A DNA stretch of 7,701 nucleotides from Rhodospirillaceae bacterium (GCA_002401565.1 NVTL01000068.1:10401-18101); one strand, 5' to 3'. Counted from the first letter of the stretch, positions 1 through 6,964 are shown. Notes: a model not told the origin generated them from the letters alone. Program-made: numbers and translations.

Positions 1-258
1 ATTCCGGTTGCCGCTTTTGATGTGGGTAGTTTGGCCCATGCCATCACACACAACACCAACGGCTGGATCGCGCCACCGAAAGACATCCAGACCCTAAGCC
101 ATTACATTCACGCGTGGTCGAAAATGAATAATGAAGACCGCAAACAAATGTCTTTATGTGCGCGCGAAGCGATCAAGTCCAAGTATTCCCCCGAAGTCAT
201 CGTTCCCCAAATTATCGACATATACAACAAGGCCATCGCGGGAGGCCCGCCATGCTAA
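1..258 (+). CDS. Glycosyltransferase family 4-like, C-terminal fragment (5' end outside the window)
   Basis: The reading frame is open from the first base (IPVAAFDVGSLAHAI...) to the TAA at 256-258, giving about 85 residues of a protein that starts upstream. The stretch I-P-V-A-A-F-D-V-G-S, then H-N-T-N-G-W-I-A-P-P and D-I-Q-T-L-S, is the usual end of the nucleotide-sugar-binding domain of GT-B glycosyltransferases of the GT4 / Glycos_transf_1 type: a 'P-V-V-A-x-D-x-G' loop, then 'N-G-x-L-x-P-P-x-D'. It would transfer a sugar from a nucleotide donor to a lipid-linked acceptor at the cytoplasmic face of the inner membrane. Donor and acceptor cannot be read from this piece. Its end overlaps the flippase start by 7 bp, so the two are probably co-transcribed and translationally coupled. 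Fold assignment is fairly sure; substrate is unknown. Confidence 0.75.
   Translation: MPVAAFDVGSLAHAITHNTNGWIAPPKDIQTLSHYIHAWSKMNNEDRKQMSLCAREAIKSKYSPEVIVPQIIDIYNKAIAGGPPC
241..245 (+). promoter_or_regulatory. Ribosome binding site of the flippase gene
   Basis: GGAGG lies 6 bases before the ATG at 252, inside the end of the upstream glycosyltransferase gene. It supports starting the flippase at 252. The open frame extends upstream to 156, but that extension encodes a polar, low-hydrophobicity stretch that overlaps the glycosyltransferase. Confidence 0.75.
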
Positions 259-1661
259 GCCTGCCGCCGGCTTTACGTCAAAGTTTGGTCTATGGAATGG
301 CGCTGGCCACGACAAAGGCCATTTCTCTATTGATGGCCCCAATCTTTACGCATTTTTTAGAACCAGCCGATTATGGACGACTGGACATTCTTCAGACTTT
401 GGCTGATTTGCTGAGCATCGTCATCGGTTTTGGACTTGCCGACACGCTGTATCGATTTGCAGGAAGCACCAATGATAAAGACGAACAACAGACAGAAGCC
501 GCGAATGTGATTGGCTTTTCACTCATCGTCGGCCTCCTCACCCTGCTTTCAACACAGTTGGCAGCACCTTGGATTTCCAGTCACCTTCCCGGAGACATTA
601 CCATTGTGCAAACGCGTCTTATTTTAGGCACCCTTGCCATGTCGGGGATCAGCCTTATCTTGTTATCGTGGTTGCGTATGCAAGAAAAAGCCGTTCTGTA
701 TGTCACAGGCAGTCTTGGCCGCGTGGTCTTGCAGGCCTCTGGTGCCGCTGCATTTTTGATGTATGGATTCGGCATCACGGGGGTGCTTATCGCCGGTCTG
801 TTTGCCGCAACCGTCATGTGCGTTGGGCTGCTGACATGGTGCCTTCGCACGACTGGAATTTTGTTCAAGGCTAGCCGCTATAAAACCTATCTGATTTATG
901 GTGGGCCCTTAATATTAACAGGCATGGCGGGCTTCATTCTGGGCAGTTTTGATCGTTGGATTTTGGCGGATGAAATTGGACCTGCGGCCATGGCAGAATA
1001 TGCCCTAGCCGCTAAAATTGCCTTGATGACCGCCTTCGCGATCCAACCGTTTGATCTTTGGTGGTTGCCCAATCGCTTTAAAATACTTGGGCAATTGGAT
1101 GGCAAGAAAAAGTGTGCGCGGGCCGTTGGCATCGGCGTTACCGTGGCGGTGTTTTCCGCTGTTGGCATCGCCATCGTCGGACCAGCCGTTATTCGCCTCG
1201 TCACACCTGAGACCTATCACGGTGCCGTTGTCTATGTCCCCTGGTTGGCGGCCTTAGCAGCCATTCATGCCATAACAACAATGGTGAATTTAGGCGCCAT
1301 GAGTGGCCGTACAACTCTGCGGTTGTTTGCCATTGAAGGTTCAGCCGCGACCTTAGCCGTCATCGGATACTTCACATTAATTCCTCTATACGGTGGCTAT
1401 GGGGCCATCGCCGCAACGGCTGTCGCGCTCACCAGTCGGCTGGTTGTGACCTATTGGATCAGTCAAAAATGCCTCTATATTCCCCATCAACTTTCCCGCC
1501 TCTCAGGCATCGTAACCATCGGGATTGGCATTGTTGTTTTCTTGCCAAGTGGTGATGGAATCATAGCCCCGGCTTTGTGGGCCATGTTGTCCGGAGCCTT
1601 GGTTATGGTTTTTGCCATGATGATAAAACTGATGCCGAACCCACTTTCAGTCAGCCGATAA
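252..1661 (+). CDS. Wzx-like polysaccharide flippase (MOP/PST superfamily)
   Basis: This 469-residue protein is almost wholly hydrophobic, with about 12-14 likely membrane segments, the normal size and texture of the polysaccharide transporter branch of the MOP superfamily. Near the N-terminus the FTHFLEPADYGRLDIL stretch (residues 32-47) matches the family's loop after the first helix (P-x-D/E-Y-G). In the second half FDRWILADEIGPAAMAEYALAAKIA (233-257) matches the 'D-R-x-x-L-x-x-x-x-G-x-x-x-x-x-Y' signature that opens the C-terminal bundle. By family, it flips undecaprenyl-diphosphate-linked repeat units from the cytoplasmic to the periplasmic side of the inner membrane. The start at 252 is chosen for its GGAGG and the hydrophobic run that follows. 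It lies between a glycosyltransferase and a Wzy-type gene, the expected company for Wzx. The transported glycan cannot be told from sequence. Confidence 0.87.
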   Translation: MLSLPPALRQSLVYGMALATTKAISLLMAPIFTHFLEPADYGRLDILQTLADLLSIVIGFGLADTLYRFAGSTNDKDEQQTEAANVIGFSLIVGLLTLLSTQLAAPWISSHLPGDITIVQTRLILGTLAMSGISLILLSWLRMQEKAVLYVTGSLGRVVLQASGAAAFLMYGFGITGVLIAGLFAATVMCVGLLTWCLRTTGILFKASRYKTYLIYGGPLILTGMAGFILGSFDRWILADEIGPAAMAEYALAAKIALMTAFAIQPFDLWWLPNRFKILGQLDGKKKCARAVGIGVTVAVFSAVGIAIVGPAVIRLVTPETYHGAVVYVPWLAALAAIHAITTMVNLGAMSGRTTLRLFAIEGSAATLAVIGYFTLIPLYGGYGAIAATAVALTSRLVVTYWISQKCLYIPHQLSRLSGIVTIGIGIVVFLPSGDGIIAPALWAMLSGALVMVFAMMIKLMPNPLSVSR

Positions 1662-1674
1662 AAGGTATGTACAC

Positions 1675-3048
1675 ATGCGACTGCAAACCGCCAATATGCG
1701 CAAACGCCAAATCGTTATTGCCGTTGCGACTTGCTTTTGCCTCATCGTGTTTGCCGTATTGGCTCAACATCCCTTGGCCATGGTTGTTGGTGGATTACTT
1801 CCGCTCATCATCATTTGCACTCTGCGGGTTCCGTTGCTTTTGGTTTTAGCTTTTTCGATTTTTTCATTTTTCAGAATTCACGAAGTCTTTCCCGTTCTAT
1901 ACCCCCTGCACATCCCTCAACTCTTGGCATTGGGGGCACTAGTTTCATTGGCTTGGGGCATATGGTGCCGTACGGTTACGATTTACTGGAACCGGGAACT
2001 GAAGGCTTTTGGCTTCTTTTTTATCATCGTGACCATCGGCTTACTGTTTGCCACAAACCGAACAGAGGCTTGGGCAGCTTGGTCAGGGACTTATGTCAAA
2101 ATAGCCGTTATGACCTTTGCCTTATCTTGGCTGGTCTCATCGCCTAGAGCTTTTCGATATGCAATACGCGCCTTTATTTGGTCGGGCATTATTGTTAGTA
2201 CCGTTGCCTTGTATAACAAGATGAATGCCATTGGTTTGGTCGAAGGCACCCGTGTCACCATTGGCCGCGACATCGGATCAATGCTCGGGGACCCAAATGA
2301 CTTAGCTTTGGTCATGCTCTTTCCCGCAAGTTTTGCCTTAGCATCCCTGTTGTCTAAACAAGAGGGAAAAACCACAAGATTTATCGCGGCCATCGGCTTT
2401 GTCATTGCCTTTGCCGCAATCATCGCAACACAAAGCCGCGGTGGCCTGTTGGGCATTACCGCTGTCATGGGGGTATTTGCGTGGCGTAGAATTCAACACA
2501 AAAGCCTGCTGATTGCCTTTTCCTCTATCGCATTACTCTTGCTCTTTGCCCTAGCTGGGGTGGATGATCGTGCTTCTGGTGGTGGACATGAAGCTGGCAT
2601 CGACGAGTCTGCTATGGGACGAATTTATGCGTGGGGGGCGGCTTGGCAAATGGCTCTTAGTCATCCTTTAACTGGGGTCGGCCTCAAGAATTTTATTTCC
2701 AATTACTGGTCATACAGTACCCATTGGGATGGCACCAATCATGCCGTCCACAGCACTTGGTTTGGCGTATTGGCAGAGACCGGGTTTTTGGGGCTCACGG
2801 TGTTCATCGCCATGACATTCGTGACGGTGCGCAGTGCTGTTCAGTCCGTCACTCAATTAACCCCCTCAAAAGGTTCACCGCTTGTGATGGCACAAGCGAT
2901 AGAGGCTGGCTTAGCCGGATTTATCGTTTGCGGGACATTCCTCACCATGGGCTTTAGTTGGCCATTTTATATCTTGTTGGCTTTGACATCGGCGGTTTCC
3001 CAATACGCTCGGAGCGCGTCTTTTTCTGCCTCTCAAACTGAGAAATAA
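1675..3048 (+). CDS. O-antigen ligase/polymerase family membrane protein (Wzy/WaaL-like)
   Basis: A 457-residue polytopic membrane protein starting 13 bp after the flippase stop; AAAGG at 1661-1665 serves as a modest ribosome binding site. Family hallmarks (Wzy_C, O-antigen ligase domain): GSMLGDPNDLAL at residues 201-212, TQSRGGLLG at 252-260 (the S-R-G-G motif at the start of the conserved core), the soluble loop RIYAWGAAWQMALSHPLTGVG at 316-336, and HAVHSTWFGVLAETGFLG at 356-373 with conserved His and Glu (H356, H359, E368). These enzymes act at the periplasmic face and either polymerise lipid-linked repeat units (Wzy) or ligate finished chains to an acceptor (WaaL or O-glycosylation ligase). 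The two activities cannot be separated by motif. Adjacent wzx-like and wzz-like genes favour the polymerase reading. An alternative ATG at 1696 would remove seven residues before the first membrane helix. Confidence 0.83.
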   Translation: MRLQTANMRKRQIVIAVATCFCLIVFAVLAQHPLAMVVGGLLPLIIICTLRVPLLLVLAFSIFSFFRIHEVFPVLYPLHIPQLLALGALVSLAWGIWCRTVTIYWNRELKAFGFFFIIVTIGLLFATNRTEAWAAWSGTYVKIAVMTFALSWLVSSPRAFRYAIRAFIWSGIIVSTVALYNKMNAIGLVEGTRVTIGRDIGSMLGDPNDLALVMLFPASFALASLLSKQEGKTTRFIAAIGFVIAFAAIIATQSRGGLLGITAVMGVFAWRRIQHKSLLIAFSSIALLLLFALAGVDDRASGGGHEAGIDESAMGRIYAWGAAWQMALSHPLTGVGLKNFISNYWSYSTHWDGTNHAVHSTWFGVLAETGFLGLTVFIAMTFVTVRSAVQSVTQLTPSKGSPLVMAQAIEAGLAGFIVCGTFLTMGFSWPFYILLALTSAVSQYARSASFSASQTEK

Positions 3049-3055
3049 AGTCCAA

Positions 3056-3074
3056 GTCCTTGCATATCAAGGGC
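3056..3074 (+). other. Short hairpin between the wzy-like gene and glmS
   Basis: GTCCTTG and CAAGGGC form a 7-bp stem (one G-T pair) around the loop CATAT, beginning 8 bp after the polymerase stop. It is not followed by a T-run, so it is not a convincing intrinsic terminator. It lies about 9 bp upstream of the GG element of the sigma-54-like promoter and could equally be a protein-binding inverted repeat or an RNA stability element. Function is unknown. Confidence 0.35.
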
Positions 3075-3080
3075 CTGAAA

Positions 3081-3097
3081 CTGGCGCAAAGGATGCA
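3081..3097 (+). promoter_or_regulatory. Candidate sigma-54 (-24/-12) promoter upstream of glmS
   Basis: CTGGCGCAAAGGATGCA has the invariant GG (3083-3084) and GC (3095-3096) of sigma-54 promoters at the required 10-nt separation. It matches the consensus YTGGCACGNNNNTTGCW at most defined positions; the departures are A to G in GGCAC, the G that follows, and the first T of TTGC. Transcription would begin near 3108, leaving a leader of about 34 nt with AGGAGA at 3129-3134. The seven bases TGCAACG at the -12 side are shared exactly with the stronger sigma-54 promoter at 6919-6935. A match of this quality can occur by chance, so confidence is moderate. Confidence 0.45.
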
Positions 3098-3128
3098 ACG
3101 CAGAATCTCATCAACATCGACAACTTCT

Positions 3129-3134
3129 AGGAGA
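3129..3134 (+). promoter_or_regulatory. Ribosome binding site of glmS
   Basis: AGGAGA lies 7 bases before the ATG at 3142. It fixes the start that places the catalytic cysteine at residue 2, as the class II amidotransferase mechanism requires. Confidence 0.8.
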
Positions 3135-3141
3135 TTGTTAC

Positions 3142-4965
3142 ATGTGCGGCATCGTTGGCGCTATAAATGGAAAATCGGTTGTTCAACATCTAACCACGGG
3201 GCTATCTCGGTTAGAATACCGGGGCTATGATTCTGCGGGATTAGCGATCATCCAAGAGGACAAAATCATAAGCCGCAGAGCTCAAGGCAAGCTTGTCAAT
3301 TTACGCCACCAACTTAAAGAGGCCCCCCTGGACGGACACATCGGCATTGCCCATACCAGATGGGCCACCCATGGCGTACCATCCGTAAACAATGCCCATC
3401 CTCACATGACCGAAAAAGTTGCCGTTGTGCACAATGGCATTATTGAAAATTACCGTGAGTTACGGGCTGAGCTTGAAGCCAATGGTGAACATTTTACCAG
3501 CGAAACAGACAGCGAAGTTATTCCACGGTTAATCACATCTTATCTAGAAGATGGCGCCTCACCCGAAGATGCAACGTTTCAAGCTCTGCAAAAATTACAA
3601 GGTTCATACGCCTTGGGCATTATTTTTGCGGGCGTCGAAGATCGGATGATTGCGGCCCGCCAAGGCAGCCCTTTAACCATCGGCATGGGGGACCAGACAA
3701 ACTTTATTGTCTCTGACGTTATGGCCTTGGCCGGCATGGCAAATGAAAGCCTTTTCTTAGAAGATGGAGATTGGGCAACGATCTCCAATGACACTATTGA
3801 AATAAGGAACGCAAACGGAGCACTTGTAAAACGCCCACACCACCCCGTTTCAAAAAAAATAATGTCCGTGGGTAAAGGTGAATATCGGCACTTCATGAAA
3901 AAGGAAATTCATGAGCAACCGGATGTGATTCGTCAAACCATGTGTTCCTATTTCAATCAGGGCACGGGCCGGATTGAGCTTCCGGACATGCCCTTCGACT
4001 TTTCCACGATTAGCAAGATCAATATTGTTGCTTGTGGCACCTCTTTCCATGCCGGGTTAATTGCGAAATACTGGATTGAGAAATATGCAAAGTTATCCGT
4101 AGAAGTGGACACCGCATCAGAATTTCGTTACCGCGAACCGCTGTTGGCAAAAGATGGCGTGTCGTTGTTCATTTCTCAATCTGGTGAAACTGCCGATTCA
4201 TTAGCAGCCCTTCGCTACGTTAAATCCTTGGGCCAACGCGTCATTACCATTGTGAATGTGGCTGAAAGCTCTATGGCCCGCGAATCCGTCATCGTGCTGC
4301 ACACCAAAGCCGGTCAAGAAATTGGCGTCGCCTCGACAAAGGCTTTTACCACACAATTAATGACGCTCGCCTGTTTAGCGATTGTGGCTGGTCGAGCCCG
4401 CAACACCTTAACGTCAAAAGATGAAAACAAACTGGTAACCGCCCTTGCCCAAGTCCCCCATGCCCTAGAGACTCTGATCGAAAATGACGCCCCTTACATC
4501 AAGGTCGCGAAAAGCATGAAGACGGCAACTTCGGCAATGTTTGTGGGCAGAGGAACCGCCTTTCCGGTTGCCGTTGAAGGGGCGCTGAAGCTTAAAGAAA
4601 TATCATACATCCATGCAGAAGGTTATGGCGCGGGTGAGTTAAAACATGGCCCCATCGCGCTGATTGAGGACAAGGTGCCTGTGGTGGTGGTGGCTCCTCA
4701 TGATGGCTTATTCAATAAGACGATTTCAAACCTTCAAGAAATCAGTGCGCGGGGCGGCAATATTATTTTACTGAGCACCCAATCTGGGATTGATGCCGTT
4801 GGCGAAGATGTCGAGCACACCCTCGTGGTTCCTGAATGCGATCCTTTCACGGCGCCAATTTTGTACTCCGTTCCCTTGCAAATGCTGGCTTATCACGTGG
4901 CGTATTTAAAAGGCACGGATATTGATCAGCCGCGAAATTTAGCCAAATCTGTGACGGTGGAATAA
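3142..4965 (+). CDS. glmS: Glutamine--fructose-6-phosphate aminotransferase (isomerizing), GlmS
   Basis: It converts fructose-6-phosphate and glutamine to glucosamine-6-phosphate and glutamate in the cytoplasm, the first committed step to UDP-GlcNAc. The 607-residue length is close to the 609 of E. coli. The N-terminal glutaminase domain starts MCGIVGAI with nucleophile C2 exposed after Met removal, and carries EYRGYDSAG (25-33), HTRWATHG (71-78), HNGIIENY (97-104) and ETDSE (121-125). The hinge is FMKKEIHEQP (251-260). The first SIS domain has ACGTS (297-301), SQSGETADS (345-353) and STKAFTTQL (398-406). The second has VEGALKLKEISYIHAEGY (478-495) and ELKHGP (499-504). The C-terminus DQPRNLAKSVTVE is the near-universal GlmS ending and includes the active-site lysine (K602). 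All key residues are present, so it should be active. Lying between polysaccharide genes, it probably supplies amino-sugar precursor for the polymer. Whether it is the genome's only copy cannot be seen here. Confidence 0.98.
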   Translation: MCGIVGAINGKSVVQHLTTGLSRLEYRGYDSAGLAIIQEDKIISRRAQGKLVNLRHQLKEAPLDGHIGIAHTRWATHGVPSVNNAHPHMTEKVAVVHNGIIENYRELRAELEANGEHFTSETDSEVIPRLITSYLEDGASPEDATFQALQKLQGSYALGIIFAGVEDRMIAARQGSPLTIGMGDQTNFIVSDVMALAGMANESLFLEDGDWATISNDTIEIRNANGALVKRPHHPVSKKIMSVGKGEYRHFMKKEIHEQPDVIRQTMCSYFNQGTGRIELPDMPFDFSTISKINIVACGTSFHAGLIAKYWIEKYAKLSVEVDTASEFRYREPLLAKDGVSLFISQSGETADSLAALRYVKSLGQRVITIVNVAESSMARESVIVLHTKAGQEIGVASTKAFTTQLMTLACLAIVAGRARNTLTSKDENKLVTALAQVPHALETLIENDAPYIKVAKSMKTATSAMFVGRGTAFPVAVEGALKLKEISYIHAEGYGAGELKHGPIALIEDKVPVVVVAPHDGLFNKTISNLQEISARGGNIILLSTQSGIDAVGEDVEHTLVVPECDPFTAPILYSVPLQMLAYHVAYLKGTDIDQPRNLAKSVTVE

Positions 4966-4967
4966 TC

Positions 4968-5705
4968 ATGTTTCATAACCTTAAAGTCTGGATTAAAACG
5001 GACGACAGCCTTACAGCGCGTATTTTTCGCAGCACATACTTTTACATCCGCAATTTTCAAATCCCAACAATCTGGGTGCTCCATCGTAGTCTGTATGCCT
5101 TACATAAGCTGATAACTGGACTTATAGAATGGGTCTTGCGCGTGACCTACTGGACTCCCCTGTTTAAATCACGGTTAGAAAATACCGCCCCGCACCTTTA
5201 TTTATATGGCGGCATGCCCTTGATCACGGGACCGTTATCTATTCGTATTGGCAAAGATTGTCGTATATCTGGTGTCACCACTTTTTCCGGACGGTGGAGC
5301 AGTGACCCAAAGCCTAGTTTGATCATTGGTGATAATGTTGGTATCGGGTGGCAAACAACGATTGCTGTTGGTGCTCGTGTTGAAATTGGCAACAACGTGC
5401 GCATCGCCGGTCGTGCTTTTATTGCGGGCTATCCCGGCCACCCTATTAATGCCAAAGACAGAGCCGCCGGTCTTCCCGACACCAAAGATCAAATTGGCGA
5501 TGTCATCTTAGAAGATGACGTTTGGTTGGGCACAGGCGTAATCGTTTTAGCAGGCGTTCGTATTGGCGCTGGCTCCATCATAGCCTCGGGCAGCATTGTC
5601 ACGCGCGACTTGCCGCCGAATGTTTTGGCTGCGGGTGTTCCAGCCAAAATCATTCGCAACATCGAACCGAAAGATGAACCGACCATTTTAGAGTGCGTAC
5701 AATGA
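4968..5705 (+). CDS. Left-handed beta-helix (hexapeptide-repeat) acyltransferase, probable polysaccharide O-acetyltransferase
   Basis: The 245-residue protein begins 2 bp after glmS with only a weak purine stretch (GGTGGA) upstream, so it probably depends on coupled translation. From about residue 89 it shows hexapeptide repeats of the [LIV]-G-x-x-x-x type: LSIRIGKDCRIS, LIIGDNVGIG (118-127), VEIGNNVRIAG (138-148). A loop containing GYPGHPI (154-160) interrupts them, with H158 a candidate catalytic histidine. The helix then resumes as VILEDDVWLGTGVIVLAGVRIGAGSIIASGSIV (179-211) and ends in the family's VLAAGVPAKIIR (219-230). This is the maltose/galactoside O-acetyltransferase-like LbH fold. 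By family it moves an acetyl or similar acyl group from CoA to a sugar hydroxyl; here the target is presumably a repeat-unit sugar (inferred). Residues 1-70 are outside the fold, aromatic and partly hydrophobic, and may associate with the membrane. Confidence 0.82.
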   Translation: MFHNLKVWIKTDDSLTARIFRSTYFYIRNFQIPTIWVLHRSLYALHKLITGLIEWVLRVTYWTPLFKSRLENTAPHLYLYGGMPLITGPLSIRIGKDCRISGVTTFSGRWSSDPKPSLIIGDNVGIGWQTTIAVGARVEIGNNVRIAGRAFIAGYPGHPINAKDRAAGLPDTKDQIGDVILEDDVWLGTGVIVLAGVRIGAGSIIASGSIVTRDLPPNVLAAGVPAKIIRNIEPKDEPTILECVQ

Positions 5706-6823
5706 GCACGCCCTTGGTTGTTTTCGGAGAAGATTGGGGCGCACATCCCAGCAGCACACAACATATCATACGCTGTTTAATGCAAGAACGAGACGTCGTG
5801 TGGGTAAACTCTATTGGCCTGCGCCGTCCAAAAGTTTCAATGTCAGATATTGGCCGCGTATTCAAAAAAGGGTTTTCGGCCTTATCATCGAACAAAGGCG
5901 TTCAAGCAACCGTCACACCGCAAGCTGTTGTCTGTCCATTGGTCATCCCGGTACCGAAAAATACATTAGAGCGAAATTTTAATCGGATCAGTCTGGGATG
6001 TAAAATTCGCCAAGCCTTGTCGAAATTCCCAGCGGAACGTCCCATACTGTGGACCTCACTTCCGACCGCCGTTGATTTTTTGGGATGTTCCAATGAACGC
6101 GCCGTTGTTTATTACTGCGGTGATGATTTTTCTGGCCTAGCTGGCGTCGATCACGCCCAAGTTACTGAGGCCGAACAAAGATTGGTTGAACGCGCTGACC
6201 TGATCCTTGCGGCAAGTAAATGCCTTGCCAATAAATTCCCAAAATCAAAAACGGTGCACCTTCCTCATGGGGTGGATGTCGATCTCTTTTCATCGCCAAG
6301 CCCAAGACCCGCCGACCTTCCCATGGACCATCCCGTCGCGGGATTTTACGGCAGCATATCTGATTGGCTGGATGTTGAACTTTTAGGTCAAGTGGCGAAG
6401 GCCCTGCCAGAATGGCGGTTTGTCTTTATTGGTAATATTCGCACCGACGTCTCTTCGTTAATGCGCAGGGACAACGTTAGATTTTTAGGTCCAAAGCCTC
6501 ATCATGAATTACCGGGTTATGCTCAGAACTGGACCGTATCGCTTCTTCCTTTTCGAGACAATGCTCAGATCCGCGCTTGCAATCCTTTAAAACTGCGCGA
6601 GTATTTATCTACGGGCACGCCGATTGTCAGCACAAATTTTCCCGCACTAGATAATTATCGTGATCTTATTTCTGTTGCCGATGAACCGATCGGTTTTGCA
6701 CAGGCTATATCTAATGTGTTGAAACACCCCGATACGAGCCACACAAAACGTTTTGAATGTGTTGCAAAGGAAACGTGGAAAAATCGTGCACAAGCCGTGT
6801 CGTCCTTGCTTTCTGCATTATGA
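5702..6823 (+). CDS. Glycosyltransferase family 4-like (GT-B), complete
   Basis: A 373-residue protein starting at the ATG of an ATGA overlap with the acetyltransferase stop. A GTG at 5693 in the same frame would add three residues but is less likely. The N-terminal Rossmann half starts PLVVFGEDWGAHPSSTQH (residues 4-21) and holds VVYYCGDDFSGL (135-146) and ADLILAASKCLANKF (165-179). The donor-binding half has HLPHGVDVDLF (186-196), GFYGSISDWLD (214-224), VRFLGPKPHHELPGY (259-273) and ACNPLKLREYLSTGTPIVST (292-311), the last covering the family's nucleotide-sugar contact region with E300. It would add one sugar to the growing lipid-linked unit at the inner face of the membrane. It resembles GT4 enzymes of exopolysaccharide clusters; donor and linkage are not predictable. 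A hairpin follows 13 bp after the stop, suggesting the operon ends here. Confidence 0.85.
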   Translation: MSTPLVVFGEDWGAHPSSTQHIIRCLMQERDVVWVNSIGLRRPKVSMSDIGRVFKKGFSALSSNKGVQATVTPQAVVCPLVIPVPKNTLERNFNRISLGCKIRQALSKFPAERPILWTSLPTAVDFLGCSNERAVVYYCGDDFSGLAGVDHAQVTEAEQRLVERADLILAASKCLANKFPKSKTVHLPHGVDVDLFSSPSPRPADLPMDHPVAGFYGSISDWLDVELLGQVAKALPEWRFVFIGNIRTDVSSLMRRDNVRFLGPKPHHELPGYAQNWTVSLLPFRDNAQIRACNPLKLREYLSTGTPIVSTNFPALDNYRDLISVADEPIGFAQAISNVLKHPDTSHTKRFECVAKETWKNRAQAVSSLLSAL

Positions 6824-6836
6824 TCAACAGGACGAT

Positions 6837-6864
6837 GAATATGCCTCTCAATATGAGAATATTC
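6837..6864 (+). terminator. AT-rich 11-bp hairpin after the glycosyltransferase, possible transcript end
   Basis: GAATAT + gcc + TCTCA - ATA - TGAGA + ATATTC folds into an 11-bp stem broken by a 3-nt bulge on the 5' side. It begins 13 bp after the stop at 6821-6823. There is no downstream T-tract and the stem is AT-rich, so it would be a poor intrinsic terminator. It may instead protect the 3' end of the message or be a DNA-binding site upstream of the next promoter. Its position at an operon boundary is what supports it. Confidence 0.35.
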
Positions 6865-6885
6865 GATGACAAAAGTAGGCTGAAA

Positions 6886-6919
6886 TCACATAAATTCACA
6901 TATTCAGATACTTAAGTAT
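6886..6919 (+). promoter_or_regulatory. Phased direct repeats and a 12-bp palindrome next to the sigma-54 promoter (possible operator)
   Basis: TCACATA occurs at 6886-6892 and again at 6896-6902, exactly 10 bp (about one helical turn) apart. It is followed by the perfect palindrome ATACTTAAGTAT at 6908-6919, whose last base is the first base of the -24 element. Activators of sigma-54 usually bind 80-150 bp upstream, so sites this close would more naturally suit a repressor or modulator, or may only reflect the AT-richness of the region. No known recognition sequence was identified. Confidence 0.3.
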
Positions 6920-6935
6920 TGGCACTCGCATTGCA
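6919..6935 (+). promoter_or_regulatory. Sigma-54 (RpoN) -24/-12 promoter of the lipoprotein-wzz unit
   Basis: TTGGCACTCGCATTGCA matches the consensus YTGGCACGNNNNTTGCW at every strongly conserved position: TTGGCAC, ten bases between GG (6921-6922) and GC (6933-6934), and TTGCA. The only departure is T for the moderately conserved G after GGCAC. Transcription would start near 6946, giving a leader of about 23 nt that ends in the GAGGAGG ribosome binding site. This implies that the downstream genes need RpoN and an AAA+ enhancer-binding activator, neither of which is encoded in this window. Confidence 0.8.
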
Positions 6936-6957
6936 ACGTACTTCTTAAACCCCGTTT

Positions 6958-6964
6958 GAGGAGG
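6958..6964 (+). promoter_or_regulatory. Strong ribosome binding site of the lipoprotein gene
   Basis: GAGGAGG lies 4 bases before the ATG at 6969. An ATG at 6965, in another frame, overlaps the end of the site and leads to a reading frame without a signal peptide, so 6969 is preferred. Confidence 0.75.

Noticed and set aside
156..251. N-terminal extension of the flippase frame upstream of 252
   Set aside because: It encodes a polar sequence unlike the family, overlaps the glycosyltransferase gene extensively, and the GGAGG at 241-245 fits the 252 start.
2091..2468. Antisense open frame of about 125 codons opposite the wzy-like gene, and other minus-strand open frames
   Set aside because: They mirror strongly coding forward genes, lack plausible ribosome binding sites and show no recognisable protein features.
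3006..3025. Inverted repeat CGCTC-G-GAGCG followed by TTTTT near the end of the wzy-like gene, as a terminator
   Set aside because: A workable loop leaves only a 3-4 bp stem, and it lies inside the coding region before the stop codon, so it is likely chance.
3093..3141. Upstream ATG (3093) in the glmS leader as a regulatory leader peptide
   Set aside because: It has no ribosome binding site, its frame runs across the glmS start into the gene, and it lies upstream of the predicted sigma-54 start, so it would not be transcribed from that promoter.
5693..5701. GTG start for the second glycosyltransferase
   Set aside because: The ATG at 5702 forms a standard ATGA overlap and leaves the family's N-terminal strand intact; the GTG adds only three residues.
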